DNA of 64,000 bases from Nonomuraea polychroma. Its GTDB lineage: Bacteria; Actinomycetota; Actinomycetes; Streptosporangiales; Streptosporangiaceae. Positions 1 through 10,052 of this stretch are shown one piece after another; the stretch's first letter is position 1, and every line of letters begins with the position of its first letter. Position numbers and translations under genes: made by a program. The DNA is taken from NCBI RefSeq assembly GCF_004011505.1, contig NZ_SAUN01000001.1:1984001-2048000 (forward strand), written 5' to 3'. The notes below the pieces were generated by a model that saw only the letters and a list, made by a program, of their open reading frames with translations, was not told the origin of the DNA and searched no databases.

Positions 1-1
1 C

Positions 2-535
2 CGCTACACCCACGTACGGCTCAACATCTTCCCCGACGGGGGCGTCGCCCGCCTCCGCGTGCACGGCGAGCCCCGGCCCGACCTGTCCGTCCACGAGGGC
101 CTCAGCCTCGACCTGGCCGCCCTCCAGAACGGCGCCCTGGTCACCGCCTGCTCCAACGAGTTCTACTCGGCGCCCAACAACGTCATCTTCCCCGGGCTGG
201 CCCGCCACCAGGCGGAAGGCTGGGAGACCGCGCGGCGCCGGGACGAGGGCAACGACTGGCTCGTGATCCGCCTGGCCGGCCGCGGCATCATCCGGCTCGC
301 CGAGATCGACACCACGAACCTGCTCTTCAACGCCCCCGGCTGGGTCTCCCTGACGGGCCTCGACGGTGAAGGCCCGGACGCGCGCCACGTGGACCTCCTG
401 CCCCGGACCCGCCTCCAGCCCGACACCTCCCACCGCTTCAGGCTCGACCACACGGACCCCGTCACTCATGTACGCGTCGACATCTACCCTGACGGCGGCC
501 TGGCCAGAGTCCGCCTCCACGGCCACCTGACCTGA
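2..535 (+). CDS. alc: Allantoicase, C-terminal part (5' end outside window)
   Basis: Allantoicase hydrolyses allantoate to ureidoglycolate and urea in purine ring degradation. The reading frame is open from the first bases of the window to a TGA at 533-535, so only about the last 177 residues are present. Two copies of a motif of the form (F/Y)PDGGxARxRxHG lie roughly 150 residues apart (bases 35-70 and 484-527), as expected for the duplicated allantoicase domain. A YSAPNNVIFPG stretch and the block GWETARRR are typical of the second repeat. It is convergent with the kinase gene downstream, and a hairpin lies between the two stops. The family call is firm; upstream context is not visible. Confidence 0.9.
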   Translation, partial: RYTHVRLNIFPDGGVARLRVHGEPRPDLSVHEGLSLDLAALQNGALVTACSNEFYSAPNNVIFPGLARHQAEGWETARRRDEGNDWLVIRLAGRGIIRLAEIDTTNLLFNAPGWVSLTGLDGEGPDARHVDLLPRTRLQPDTSHRFRLDHTDPVTHVRVDIYPDGGLARVRLHGHLT

Positions 536-556
536 CACCGGCGGCTGAGGAGCATC

Positions 557-576
557 CCGCACCCGTGACGGTGCGG
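557..576. terminator. Hairpin between convergent genes
   Basis: Perfect 7-bp stem CCGCACC / GGTGCGG with a 6-nt loop, sitting in the 66-bp gap between the convergent allantoicase and kinase stops. There is no T-run, which is common for terminators in high-GC actinobacteria. It could serve both strands. Confidence 0.5.
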
Positions 577-601
577 CCGGGACCGGTCGCACCGCCGGGC
601 G

Positions 602-2536
602 TCAGTGCCAGAGGAAGACCGTGGAGCCGGCCGGGCGCTCGCTGTTGGGAAGAGGCCGCTGGAACTGCACCACGCCGCGATTCCCGAGCCGCTGCACCCG
701 CACCTTGAACCCGAGCGCCTCCAACTCCGACTTGGCGTCCTTGACGTCCTTGCCGATCACCCCGGGCACCAGGGTGAACTGCTGATCGTCACGAGCCTCG
801 TCGTCATCGTCACCGCGCCCGAACCAGTTGAGGAAGTCCTGGCACCGCGCCACCGTGACCATGACCTGCGCGCCCGGGTCCACCTCGGCCTTGGCCTTGG
901 GCGTCTGAGCGATCACCGTGCACGGCTCGGCGTCGTCGTCCACCTCCTGGACCTGCACCTGGAAGCCCTGCTGGCCGAGGTAGGCGGCGGCCTCGTCCTT
1001 CGGCATGCCGCCGACGTCCGGCATGACCAGCCCGGCGCTCACGAAGATGGCGATCTTCGCGCCTTCCTTGACCTTCTCGCCGTTCTGAGGAGAGGTGCGG
1101 ATGACCTTGTCGCGCTCGACCTCCGTGTTGGCCACTCGCGTGACCGTCCCCACGGTCAGCCCAGCGGCGGCGATCTTGTCGCGGGCGTCGTTGCCGGTCA
1201 TGCCCGCGACATCGGGCACGACCACGCGCTTGGGCCCGAGCGAGGGCACCAAGGTGATCGTGGCGCCCCGCTCCACCTCGGTCTCGGCCACCGGGTCGGT
1301 GCGGAGCACGAGCCCTTCGGCGACGTTCTCGTCGTGTTTGCCGTCCACCGTCTTGATCTTGAGCCCGGCCCGGGCGGCGTTCTTCTCGGCCACGGCCAGG
1401 CTCTTGCCCACCAACTCGGGTACGGCGACGTATTCAGGCTGGGCGAAGTACCACCCGGTCAGCGCGACGGCGACGACCATCACGCCGGCCAGTATCACCA
1501 GGAACCAGTTGGGCCGGAACCCGCGCCGCTGCGGCATCTCAGCCCGCGGCTGGATCAGCGTGTGCGCCGGCGCCGCCTGAGGCGCCGACTGCGCGGCGTG
1601 AACGGCCGTCCTGGCGTTGGGCTGGGACGGCGTGGGCGGCTGGTGAAGCCCGTGGGGCTGGGAGTGCGACAGCGGCGGAGTGGACGTCCGCGGCAACATC
1701 CGGTGCGCGTCCACGGCCGCGACGAGCATGGCGGTCGCGTCGGCGGGACGGTCCCCGGGCTCACGGGCCGTCGCGTTCGCCACGAGCGTGTCGACCAGCG
1801 GCGGCACCTCGGGGACCAGCGACGACGGCGCCGGCACGGTGTCGTGCACGTGCCGGTAGGCCACCGACATCGGCGTCTCGCCGTCGTAAGGCTGCTGCCC
1901 CGTCACCAGCTCGAACAGCATGATGCCCGCGGCGTAGACGTCGCTGCGCACGTCGGCGGCGCCGGTGGTGACCTGTTCGGGCGCCATGTAGCCGATCGTG
2001 CCGATCATCACGCCGGTACGGGTCTGGTTGGTCGCCTCGATGGCCCTGGCCAGGCCGAAGTCGACGACCTTGACCCGGCCGTCGTCGGTCATCAGGACGT
2101 TTTCCGGCTTCACGTCGCGATGCACCAGCCCGGCCTGGTGGGCCGCGCCCAGGGCGGCGAGCACCGGGATCATGATCTCGAGCGCCTCGCGGGCGGGCAG
2201 CCGGCCGCGATCGCGCAGGATGTCGCGCAGCGTCCGGCCCGGCACGTATTCCATCGACAGGTAGACGACGTCGTTGTCGGTGCCCTGGTCGAAGACGTGC
2301 ACCACGTTGGGGTGGGAGAGACTGGCCACCGACTTCGCCTCGCCGATGAACCTCCTGACGAACGCCGGGTCCTCGGCGAGCGAGCGGTGCATGACCTTCA
2401 GCGCCACCGTGCGGTCGAGCCGGACGTCCAGCGCGAGGTAGACGGTCGCCATACCGCCCCGGGCGATCCGGCTCTCGATGCGATAGCGCCCATCGAGGAG
2501 CCGCCCGACCAGGGGGTCCGCAGTCGTCGTGTCCAC
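602..2536 (-). CDS. PASTA-domain Ser/Thr protein kinase
   Basis: Membrane-anchored eukaryotic-type kinase of about 644 residues. The N-terminal kinase domain (about residues 15-275) has a glycine loop, catalytic Lys47 in VALK, HRD at 139-141 and DFG at 159-161. A proline-rich linker, one transmembrane helix (roughly residues 345-365) and four extracellular PASTA repeats follow; PASTA repeats bind muropeptides or lipid II. An acidic stretch (GRGDDDDEARDD) separates the third and fourth PASTA units. The start chosen is the GTG at 2536 (MDTTTADPLVG), because relatives begin there; an ATG 42 bp upstream is also open. In Mycobacterium tuberculosis PknL (Rv2176) is adjacent to its substrate Rv2175c; an Rv2175c-like gene lies about 4 kb away here at 6429. 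PknL itself lacks PASTA repeats, so orthology is inference. Confidence 0.93.
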   Translation of the reverse strand: MDTTTADPLVGRLLDGRYRIESRIARGGMATVYLALDVRLDRTVALKVMHRSLAEDPAFVRRFIGEAKSVASLSHPNVVHVFDQGTDNDVVYLSMEYVPGRTLRDILRDRGRLPAREALEIMIPVLAALGAAHQAGLVHRDVKPENVLMTDDGRVKVVDFGLARAIEATNQTRTGVMIGTIGYMAPEQVTTGAADVRSDVYAAGIMLFELVTGQQPYDGETPMSVAYRHVHDTVPAPSSLVPEVPPLVDTLVANATAREPGDRPADATAMLVAAVDAHRMLPRTSTPPLSHSQPHGLHQPPTPSQPNARTAVHAAQSAPQAAPAHTLIQPRAEMPQRRGFRPNWFLVILAGVMVVAVALTGWYFAQPEYVAVPELVGKSLAVAEKNAARAGLKIKTVDGKHDENVAEGLVLRTDPVAETEVERGATITLVPSLGPKRVVVPDVAGMTGNDARDKIAAAGLTVGTVTRVANTEVERDKVIRTSPQNGEKVKEGAKIAIFVSAGLVMPDVGGMPKDEAAAYLGQQGFQVQVQEVDDDAEPCTVIAQTPKAKAEVDPGAQVMVTVARCQDFLNWFGRGDDDDEARDDQQFTLVPGVIGKDVKDAKSELEALGFKVRVQRLGNRGVVQFQRPLPNSERPAGSTVFLWH

Positions 2537-2663
2537 CCAGCAGAGTTTACGGGCGTTTTGCCACTGGCAGGGCCCCACCGCCCGAAACCGATGCGGAGCC
2601 GTGCTCGATGGAACGTGCCCACGCCCGCCGAACCGGACACAGCCCCACCTGCGTCACAACCCC

Positions 2664-2698
2664 GCCGCCGTGCCCGCCCCAGGGGCGGGCACGGCGGC
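2664..2698 (-). terminator. Strong hairpin downstream of thiG
   Basis: A 17-base arm (2664-2680) is perfectly complementary to 2682-2698 with a single base between, giving in practice a 16-bp stem with a 3-nt loop. It lies 38 bp after the thiG stop, so it most likely ends the thiO-thiS-thiG transcript. No U-tract follows. The remaining bases of the thiG-kinase gap (2537-2735) show nothing else clear. Confidence 0.75.
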
Positions 2699-2735
2699 AT
2701 CGTGGCGTGGCGTGATCACGTGCCGGCGGGACGTG

Positions 2736-3680
<945 letters not shown>

Positions 3681-3684
<4 letters not shown>

Positions 3685-5069
3685 GAGATTTCCTGAAACC
3701 TCCCCGGCGAGCACAACGCCGCCAGCCGACCTTCTTCGCCACCCAAGTCGCCTGACCCACCCAAGTCGCCTGACCCACCCAAGTCGCCCAAGCCACCAAA
3801 GTCGCCCGAGCCACCCAAGTCGCCCAAGCCGCTCGAATCGCCCGCGTCGCCCAGCACGAGCGCCGCCGTGAGCGGCGCGAGCAGCACACCGCCCCGGTAG
3901 TGCCCGGTGGCCAGGACGAGCCCCGGCGTCCCGCTCGGGCCGATGATCGGCAGGTTGTCCGGCGTGCCCGGCCGCAGCCCGGCCACCACGTCGGCGATCT
4001 CCAGCTCGGTCACGCCCGGCACCAGCTCTCTGGCGTCGCGCAGCAGCTCGTAGAGCCCGCCCGCGGTCACCCTGGTGTCGAACCCCAGCTCCTCCTGGGT
4101 GGCCCCGACGACCAGCTCGCCGTCGCCGCGAGGGACGAGGTAGACGTACGAGCCGTGCACGGTGCCGCGTACGCACCGGCTGAGCAGCGGCTGCGGGGAA
4201 CGCAACCGCATGATCTGCCCCTTGACCGGCCGCACCGGCACCTCGGCCAGCTCGCCGCTCCAGGCCCCCGCCGCCAGGACGACCCGCTCCGCCCGCAGCT
4301 CGGACGGCGGCTCAGATTCCTCTCGCGGCGTGCCGGGGGCACCCGTCGGCGGCTCCAGGCGTACCCCGATGACCCTGCCGTCCTCGTCGCGCAGGAGGCC
4401 CGCGGCACGCGCCCGCACCAGCGGCACCCGCAGCCGCTCCAGGGCCGCGAGCAGGGCCGCCGTCACGCGGCGCGGATCCACCCAGGCGTCGCCGGGAGCC
4501 AGCAGCCCGCCGCGCACCGACGGGGCCAGCATGGGCTCCAGGCGGCGGCACTCGCGCCCGGTCAGCCGCTCGACCGGCAGCCCGAGCTTGTCCATGAAAG
4601 CCGCCAGCTCGTCCAGCGCCGCGAGATCGTCGGCCCCGAACGCCACGTCGAGCGTCCCGTCCGCACGCAGGTCCAGCCCGTGCCGAGCCGCGTCGCCGAT
4701 CTCCAGCCCGCCGAACGCCCCGAGCCCGGCCACCTCGGCGGTCGTCCCCGGATCGCCGTCGCCGGACCGGGCCGTCCCGTCCGAGATGCCGCCCGCCGTG
4801 GCCAGGGCGTCGTCGCTGCGCCCGGTGAGGCCGGCGTCCTGGGCGAGCTCGGCGGCGAAGGACGGCCAGCGGCGCAGTGACGCCATGCCCAGCCGCAGCA
4901 GCGGCGCCTCCGTGTACGTCACCTCGCTGACCGGGGCCAGCATCCCCGCCGCCGCGTAGGAGGCCCCCGAGGCCGGAGCCGGATCCACCACGGTGACCGC
5001 GCGCCCCGCCCGGGCCATCCGCCACGCGATGGACAGTCCGACGATCCCGCCGCCTACGATCACATCCAC
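3681..5069 (-). CDS. thiO: Glycine oxidase ThiO
   Basis: FAD-dependent amine oxidase that makes dehydroglycine for ThiG. The N-terminus VDVIVGGGIVGLSIAWRMA is the Rossmann FAD motif, and GHYRGGVLLAP near the C-terminus is typical of ThiO/DadA enzymes. At 462 residues it is longer than the usual 370-390. A Gly/Asp-rich insertion lies near residues 85-120, and a C-terminal tail carries repeats of DLGGSG. The start is placed at GTG 5069, preceded by the Shine-Dalgarno GAAGGGAG. The ATG 21 bp upstream belongs to the conserved 3' part of the TPP aptamer (GGATCATGCCGGCG), so it is unlikely to be used. Translational control by the riboswitch follows from that geometry. Confidence 0.93.
3740..3855 (-). 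repeat. 18-bp in-frame repeats in the thiO 3' end
   Basis: Imperfect 18-bp units (plus strand CCACCCAAGTCGCCTGAC and variants) encode the hexapeptide DLGGSG and close variants about six times at the C-terminus of ThiO. The units keep the reading frame. ThiO homologues normally end shortly after the GHYRGGVLLAP segment. Confidence 0.8.
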
Positions 5070-5072
5070 ATG

Positions 5073-5170
5073 CGCTCCCTTCGCCGGCATGATCCGGATC
5101 AGGTGTCTTGCGGTCGAAGGCCCGGTGCAGCCTTCCTCTCAGCCCGGTAACGGCCGGACTCCCGCGCGTC
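5073..5170 (-). promoter_or_regulatory. TPP riboswitch (THI element)
   Basis: Read on the minus strand, the leader has the conserved THI-box blocks in order: GCGCGGGAGTCCGG, then GGGCTGAGAGG, then ACACCTGATCCGGATCATGC followed by CGGCGAAGGGAG. GCGC at both ends can close helix P1 right before the thiO start. The final block contains the thiO Shine-Dalgarno, so ligand binding most likely hides the ribosome binding site, the common mode in actinobacteria. A TAGGCT box (5187-5182) lies where a -10 element would be expected. Confidence 0.93.
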
Positions 5171-5228
5171 TTTACCTCCTCAGCCTACGGCCTCGGTGCG
5201 ACGTCCAAGAACGGCCCCCGTTAAGGTC

Positions 5229-6398
5229 ATGAACGTGGACAATGTCGTGGTGGTGGGAGCGGGCCTGGCGGGCGTCCGCACGGTGGAGGCCCTGCGTGGG
5301 CGAGGGTTCGGCGGCAGAATCACGCTGATCGGGCAGGAGCGGCATCGCCCCTACGACCGCCCGCCCCTGTCCAAGAGCGTGCTCCTCGGCGAGGCCGACA
5401 GCAGCTTCGTCGACACCGACCTCACCGCACTCGACGTCGCCTTCCGCCCGGGCGTGGGCGCCAAGGCGCTGCGCGCGGGCGTCGTGGAGACCACCGAGGG
5501 CGAAGTCGGCTACGACGGCCTGGTCATCGCCACCGGATCCGAGCCGATCAGGCTGCCCGGCGACGGGCCCCAGCACGTGCTGCGCACCCTCGACGACGCC
5601 CACGAGCTCAGGGCCATGCTCGTGCCCGGCGCCCGGGTGGCGATCATCGGCGCCGGCTGGATCGGCGCCGAGGTGGCCACCGCCGCCCGCCGCGCCGGCT
5701 GCGCGGTCACGGTGATCGAGGCGGCCGCCACCCCGCTCGCGACCGCCGTCGGCACGGAGATCGGGGCCCGTACCCAGCGCTGGTACGAGGGCATCGACCT
5801 GCGGCTGAACACCATGGTCCGGTCCGTGGACGAGGGCGGCGTGCGGCTGGTGGACGGCGAGTTCGTCGAGGCCCACGTGGTCGTGACCGGCATCGGCGTG
5901 CGGCCCGCCGTCGAATGGCTGGCCGACGCCGACATCGACCTGCACAACGGCGTCGTCGTCGACGAGCACCTGCGGGCCTCCCTGCCGAACACGGTCGCCG
6001 TCGGGGACTGCGCCGCCTGGTGGTCGCGCCGCTTCCGTACCCGGCTCAGGATCGAGCACTGGGACACCGCGCTCAACGCCCCCGAGGTCGCCGCCGCCAC
6101 GCTGCTGGGCGAGGACGCGGTCTACGACCCGGTGCCGTACTTCTGGTCGGAGCAGTTCGGGCACATGGTCCAGTACGCCGGGCACCACCCGGCGGGGGAG
6201 CGGCTCATCTACCGCGGCGACCCGGAAGGCAAGTGGTCGGCCGTCTGGCTCGCCGCCGACGGCGCCCTGGCCGCGGTGCTCGCCGTGGATCGGCCGCGAG
6301 ATCTCGTACAGGGACGCAGAATCATCGGCGCGGGACACCGTCTCGACGCGGAACGCCTGGTAGATCCAGAAGTATCCCTACGAGATTGTGTTGTTTGA
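5229..6398 (+). CDS. FAD/NAD(P)-dependent oxidoreductase (ferredoxin-reductase type)
   Basis: A 389-residue pyridine-nucleotide disulfide-fold reductase. The FAD motif is VVVVGAGLAGV near residue 5, an ATGSEP segment lies near residue 106, a second Rossmann motif VAIIGAGWIGAEVA (about 137) binds NAD(P)H, and the FAD-contacting NTVAVGDCAAW lies near 254. The C-terminal domain (YFWSEQFGHMVQYAGH) is that of ferredoxin/rubredoxin reductases. The ATG at 5229 follows AAGG by a few bases and starts at the Rossmann strand; a start 33 bp upstream would add an atypical tail. It is divergent from thiO. No ferredoxin gene is adjacent; the one at 17773 is a possible but unproven partner. Confidence 0.88.
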   Translation: MNVDNVVVVGAGLAGVRTVEALRGRGFGGRITLIGQERHRPYDRPPLSKSVLLGEADSSFVDTDLTALDVAFRPGVGAKALRAGVVETTEGEVGYDGLVIATGSEPIRLPGDGPQHVLRTLDDAHELRAMLVPGARVAIIGAGWIGAEVATAARRAGCAVTVIEAAATPLATAVGTEIGARTQRWYEGIDLRLNTMVRSVDEGGVRLVDGEFVEAHVVVTGIGVRPAVEWLADADIDLHNGVVVDEHLRASLPNTVAVGDCAAWWSRRFRTRLRIEHWDTALNAPEVAAATLLGEDAVYDPVPYFWSEQFGHMVQYAGHHPAGERLIYRGDPEGKWSAVWLAADGALAAVLAVDRPRDLVQGRRIIGAGHRLDAERLVDPEVSLRDCVV

Positions 6399-6428
6399 GC
6401 AAGCACGGCATGTGGTAGTTGTGGTTTC

Positions 6429-6803
6429 GTGACGCTTTCTGTTGCACAGATCGACCGGGAGACCGACCAGCTCGTGGACGAGTGGCTGACGCTCCCCGAA
6501 GTGGCCCAGCGCCTTGAGCTTCCCATAGGGCGGGCCAAGCAGCTCCTGAAGGACCACAAGCTCCTCGGCGTGCGCCGGGGCAGCGGCGGGCCGCAGGTGC
6601 CCGCGGTGTTCCTCGATGGGAAGGACGTGATGAAGGGCCTGCCCGGCACACTGACCGTGTTGCAGGACGCCGGCTACGACGACGTCGAAGCACTGCGCTG
6701 GCTCTTCACCCCCGACGAGTCCCTGCCGGGGTCGCCCATCGAGGCGATCAAGGCCGGCCGTCACACGGAGGTCAAGCGGCGTGCCCAAGCCCTCGCTTTC
6801 TGA
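6429..6803 (+). CDS. Rv2175c-family DNA-binding protein
   Basis: A 124-residue protein with an N-terminal winged helix-turn-helix ([20 protein letters not shown], about residues 19-38) and the C-terminal block [21 protein letters not shown] typical of the Rv2175c family. In M. tuberculosis Rv2175c is phosphorylated by the kinase PknL, which blocks DNA binding; its targets are poorly defined. A PASTA kinase gene lies at 602-2536 on the other strand. The start is GTG 6429. A TAGTTG box ending at 6421 leaves only 7 bases before the GTG, suggesting a leaderless transcript; a TTGTTT -35-like box is at 6391. The 3' end overlaps thiE by 23 nt. Confidence 0.85.
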   Translation: MTLSVAQIDRETDQLVDEWLTLPEVAQRLELPIGRAKQLLKDHKLLGVRRGSGGPQVPAVFLDGKDVMKGLPGTLTVLQDAGYDDVEALRWLFTPDESLPGSPIEAIKAGRHTEVKRRAQALAF

Positions 6804-7428
6804 GGCCCGCCTCTACCTCTGCACCGACGGCCGCCGCGACCGCGGCGACCTCGCGGAGTTCCTCGACTCGGTGCTGGCCGGCGGCGTGGACATCATCCAG
6901 CTGCGGGAGAAGGGCCTGGAGGCACGCGACGAACTCGCCCTCCTCGAAGTCTTCCGCGACGCCTGCGACCGGCACGGCAAACTACTGGCCGTCAACGACC
7001 GGGCGGACATCGCCTACGCCGCCCGGCCCGACGTGCTCCACCTGGGGCAAGACGATCTTCCTGTGACGGTCGCGCGAGAGATACTCGGCGACGACATCGT
7101 CATCGGACGATCCACCCACTCCACCGCCGAGGCTTCCGCGGCGGCGGTGGAGGAGGGCGTCGACTACTTCTGCTGCGGGCCCATCTGGCCCACACCGACC
7201 AAGCCCGGCCGCCCGGCCCCCGGGCCCGCGCTGCTGCGGCACGCGGCGTCGCTGGGGACGTCGCGGCCGTGGTTCGGGATCGGCGGCATCGACCTCGCCA
7301 ACCTGGACGAGGTCATGTCATACGGGGTTCGCCGGGTGGTGGTGGTACGCGCCATCACCGACGCCGACGACCCGGGCGCGGCGGCAGCCGAGTTCTCCAA
7401 GCGCCTGTCGGCAGCCGCGGCCGGCTGA
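6781..7428 (+). CDS. thiE: Thiamine-phosphate synthase ThiE
   Basis: ThiE joins the pyrimidine and thiazole moieties into thiamine phosphate. The 215-residue TIM barrel shows [10 protein letters not shown] (about 36), VNDRADIA (about 75), HLGQDDLP (about 91), the GRSTHS loop (about 109), and [10 protein letters not shown] (about 139), all expected ThiE active-site elements. The GTG start at 6781 lies within the Rv2175c-like gene, so the two are co-translated. It is separated from the riboswitch-controlled thiO-S-G set and has no visible TPP element of its own. Confidence 0.95.
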   Translation: MPKPSLSEARLYLCTDGRRDRGDLAEFLDSVLAGGVDIIQLREKGLEARDELALLEVFRDACDRHGKLLAVNDRADIAYAARPDVLHLGQDDLPVTVAREILGDDIVIGRSTHSTAEASAAAVEEGVDYFCCGPIWPTPTKPGRPAPGPALLRHAASLGTSRPWFGIGGIDLANLDEVMSYGVRRVVVVRAITDADDPGAAAAEFSKRLSAAAAG

Positions 7429-7429
7429 C

Positions 7430-7555
7430 GGCCGGTCGCCTGCTGACACGGCCGGTCGCCTGACTGACGGCCGGTCGCCTGACTGACGGCCGGTCGCCTG
7501 ACTGACGGCCGGTCGCCTGACTGACGGCCGGTCGCCTGACTGACGGCCGGTCGCC
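7430..7555. repeat. 19-bp tandem repeat array after thiE
   Basis: GGCCGGTCGCC occurs seven times (starting 7430, 7450, 7469, 7488, 7507, 7526, 7545). The first interval is 20 bp and the rest are exactly 19 bp, with TGACTGAC between copies. It fills the first third of the 355-bp gap between convergent thiE and the polyprenyl synthase gene. The rest of the gap (7556-7783) shows only short inverted repeats and no credible gene. Confidence 0.9.
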
Positions 7556-7783
7556 CCGACAGACCGCCCTGCCGTCCGGCCGTCTGGCCTGCAGTCCGGC
7601 CGGCCTACCGTATGGTGCCGACTGGCGCTCGCCGCCGCCGAGGCGCTTGGCCGGCTTGACAGGCCCGCTCCAGCGACGCGCCCGCCCACAGACGTGCCCG
7701 GTGGGACGGCTGCTGTTCGGACGCGTGGCGCTGTGCGACAGCGGGGTTTCTGTCCGGTGGCGCGTTCGCGACCGGTGGGAAGG

Positions 7784-8851
7784 TCAGGCCTTGCGGGATG
7801 TGGCGGCGATGGCGAGGTCGGTCAGCGCGGTGCGGGCCTCGGCGGTGATCGGGGCCTGGTCGAGCGCGGTCAGCGCCGCGCCCAGGTAGTCGCCGATCAG
7901 GTCCTCGCACTCCCGCAGCGCCCCCGTGCCCTCGATGATCCGCCGCAGCGTGGCCACCCCGTCCGCGTCCAGCCCCGGATCCCCGAGCAGGCGCCGGACC
8001 GTCTCGGCCTGGCCCGGGGACGCCGCCGCGAGCGTACGGGCGATGAGCATCGTGCGCTTGCCCTCGCGCAGGTCGTCCCCCGCCGGCTTGCCCGTCTGCG
8101 CCGGGTCGCCGAACACGCCCAGGATGTCGTCACGCAGCTGGAACGCGATCCCCACCCGCGTGCCGTACCCGGTGCACAGATCGTCCATCCACGGCGCGAG
8201 CTCCTGGGCGGCGAGCACGAGCCCAAGCCTCAGCGGCTGCTCCACCGAATACTTGCCGCTCTTGAACAGCGCCACCCGCAGAGCCGAGTCGAACGTGTTC
8301 TCCCCGTGCGCCTGCTCCAGCAGGTCGAGGTATTGACCGCACATCAGCTCGGTACGCATGTGGTCGTGCACGGGCTGAGCCGCCTCCAGCGACGCGCGGG
8401 GCAGGCCGCTGGTGCGCCACATCTCACCCGACCAGAGCAGCAGCAGGTTGCCCAGCAGGATCGCCGCCCCCTCGCCGAACTGCTCCGCCGAGCCGTGCCA
8501 GCCGGCCTTCTCGTGCATGGCCTGGAAGCGGCGGTGCGCGGCCGGCATGCCCCTGCGCAGGTCGCTCTTGTCCATCACATCGTCGTGTACGAGCGCGCTG
8601 GCCTGCAGTAATTCCAGCGAGGCAGCCGCGGTGAAGATCTCGGGCACGTCGGTGCCGCCCGCGCCGCGCCAGCCCCAGTAGCAGAACGCGGGACGCAGCC
8701 GCTTGCCGCCGGCCAGCAGGTCGTCAGCGGCCGTGCGCAGCGGCTCCAGATCGGGGTCGCCGAGGGCGGGCAGTTGCCGTTCGACGAACTCGCCCAGGGC
8801 CCGCTCCACGTGCGTGCGCAGGTGCTGCATACGCGCGGCGTCAGTGGTCAT
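7784..8851 (-). CDS. Polyprenyl (geranylgeranyl-type) diphosphate synthase
   Basis: Trans-isoprenyl diphosphate synthase of 355 residues that elongates allylic diphosphates with isopentenyl diphosphate. The first aspartate-rich motif is DDVMD (residues 90-94), preceded by GGKRLRP (49-55). The second is DDILG in the block QLRDDILGVFGD (about 237), followed by the GDDLREGKRT segment that holds the conserved lysine. Product length cannot be read reliably; two bulky residues do not obviously block the pocket before DDxxD, so a C20 or longer product is likely. It is divergent from metF, with about 100 bp between. Confidence 0.9.
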   Translation of the reverse strand: MTTDAARMQHLRTHVERALGEFVERQLPALGDPDLEPLRTAADDLLAGGKRLRPAFCYWGWRGAGGTDVPEIFTAAASLELLQASALVHDDVMDKSDLRRGMPAAHRRFQAMHEKAGWHGSAEQFGEGAAILLGNLLLLWSGEMWRTSGLPRASLEAAQPVHDHMRTELMCGQYLDLLEQAHGENTFDSALRVALFKSGKYSVEQPLRLGLVLAAQELAPWMDDLCTGYGTRVGIAFQLRDDILGVFGDPAQTGKPAGDDLREGKRTMLIARTLAAASPGQAETVRRLLGDPGLDADGVATLRRIIEGTGALRECEDLIGDYLGAALTALDQAPITAEARTALTDLAIAATSRKA

Positions 8852-8954
8852 GTCTTGAGACTAGTGGCCGGGCGAGCGCGCTCCGATCCCGGCTCACGTT
8901 CAAGCGTGTCCGGCGTACCCGTCGCTCCGGCCGGGGTACCTGTAACCTTGGGCC

Positions 8955-9875
8955 ATGGCGCTTGGTCGACCCTCAATCCGGCCCGATCGTGTTCCCACCG
9001 TTCGCGAGATGCTCGCTTCCGGTGGCCGCACGTTCTCGTTCGAGTTCTTCCCGCCGAAGACCGACGAGGGCGAGCGGCAGCTGTGGCGGGCGATCAGGGA
9101 GCTGGAGTCGCTGCGGCCGACCTTCGTGTCGGTGACGTACGGCGCGGGCGGCTCCACCCGCGACCGCACGGTCGACATCGTGGAGCGGATCGCCCACGGC
9201 ACCACGCTCACGCCTGTCGCGCATTTCACCGCGGTCAACCACTCGATCCGCGAGCTGCGCCACCTGATCGGGCGCTTCGCCGACGCCGGGGTGCGCAACA
9301 TCCTGGCCGTGCGCGGCGACCCCCCGGGCGACCCCACCGCCGAGTGGGTGCAGCACCCCGAGGGCGTGCTCTACGCCGAGGAGCTGGTGCGGCTGATCAG
9401 GCAGGCGGGCGACTTCTGCGTCGGCGTGGCCGCCTTCCCCTACAAGCACCCCCGCTCGCCGTCCATCGAGGCCGACACCGAATACTTCGTGCGCAAGTGC
9501 GAGGCCGGGGCCGACTACGCGATCACGCAGATGTTCTTCCAGGCGGAGGACTACCTGAGGCTGCGGGACCGGGTGGCGGCCCGGGGCTGCGACACGCCGA
9601 TCATCCCGTGCATCATGCCGGTGACGCAGATGAGCACGATCGCGCGCTCCGAGCAGCTGTCGGGGGCGCCGTTCCCGCCGGAGGTGGCGGCGCGCTTCGA
9701 GGAGGTCGCGGACGATCCGGGCGCGGTGCGGCGGCTGGGCATCGATCACGGGGCCGAGCTGTGCCAGCGGCTGCTGGACGAGGGCGCGCCGGGCATCCAC
9801 TTCATCACGTTCAACCGCTCCAGCGCCACGCGCGAGGTGTTCCAGCGCATCGCGCCGATAACCCTCTCCGCCTGA
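8955..9875 (+). CDS. metF: Methylenetetrahydrofolate reductase MetF
   Basis: Flavin enzyme that reduces 5,10-methylene-THF to 5-methyl-THF for methionine synthesis. Its 306 residues match the bacterial catalytic-only form with no regulatory C-terminal domain. Visible signatures are [10 protein letters not shown] (about 28), [14 protein letters not shown] (about 58), the [12 protein letters not shown] loop (about 115), and [24 protein letters not shown] (cited only as about residues 175-198). A TAACCT box at 8943-8948 stands 6 bases before the ATG, consistent with leaderless transcription. A strong hairpin follows the gene. Confidence 0.95.
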   Translation: MALGRPSIRPDRVPTVREMLASGGRTFSFEFFPPKTDEGERQLWRAIRELESLRPTFVSVTYGAGGSTRDRTVDIVERIAHGTTLTPVAHFTAVNHSIRELRHLIGRFADAGVRNILAVRGDPPGDPTAEWVQHPEGVLYAEELVRLIRQAGDFCVGVAAFPYKHPRSPSIEADTEYFVRKCEAGADYAITQMFFQAEDYLRLRDRVAARGCDTPIIPCIMPVTQMSTIARSEQLSGAPFPPEVAARFEEVADDPGAVRRLGIDHGAELCQRLLDEGAPGIHFITFNRSSATREVFQRIAPITLSA

Positions 9876-10013
9876 TCCAACCCCCTTCTTCGTGACGGTC
9901 GCCCAGCGGCACCCACCCGCCGACCAGGGCTGGGGGCCTCCAGGGAGACGCTGTCTGACCCCGCACAGGGCCGGGCGCCGTTACGGCGTCACGTGGGCCC
10001 TGAAAGTGGTGAG

Positions 10014-10052
10014 CCCGTCACCCGCCCGCAGGGGGACCGGGCGGGTGACGGG
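10014..10052 (+). terminator. Terminator after metF
   Basis: Perfect 15-bp stem (arm CCCGTCACCCGCCCG at 10014-10028, complement at 10038-10052) with a 9-nt loop, 139 bp after the metF stop. The rest of the metF-GNAT gap (9876-10163) holds no gene that I can support. Confidence 0.75.

Noticed and set aside
5510-6100. Minus-strand frame opposite the FAD reductase
   Set aside because: Ser/Thr/Arg-rich shadow of a gene with two intact Rossmann motifs.
7430-7555. 19-bp repeats as a CRISPR array
   Set aside because: Period of 19 bp with 8-bp identical spacers; no unique spacers and no cas genes.
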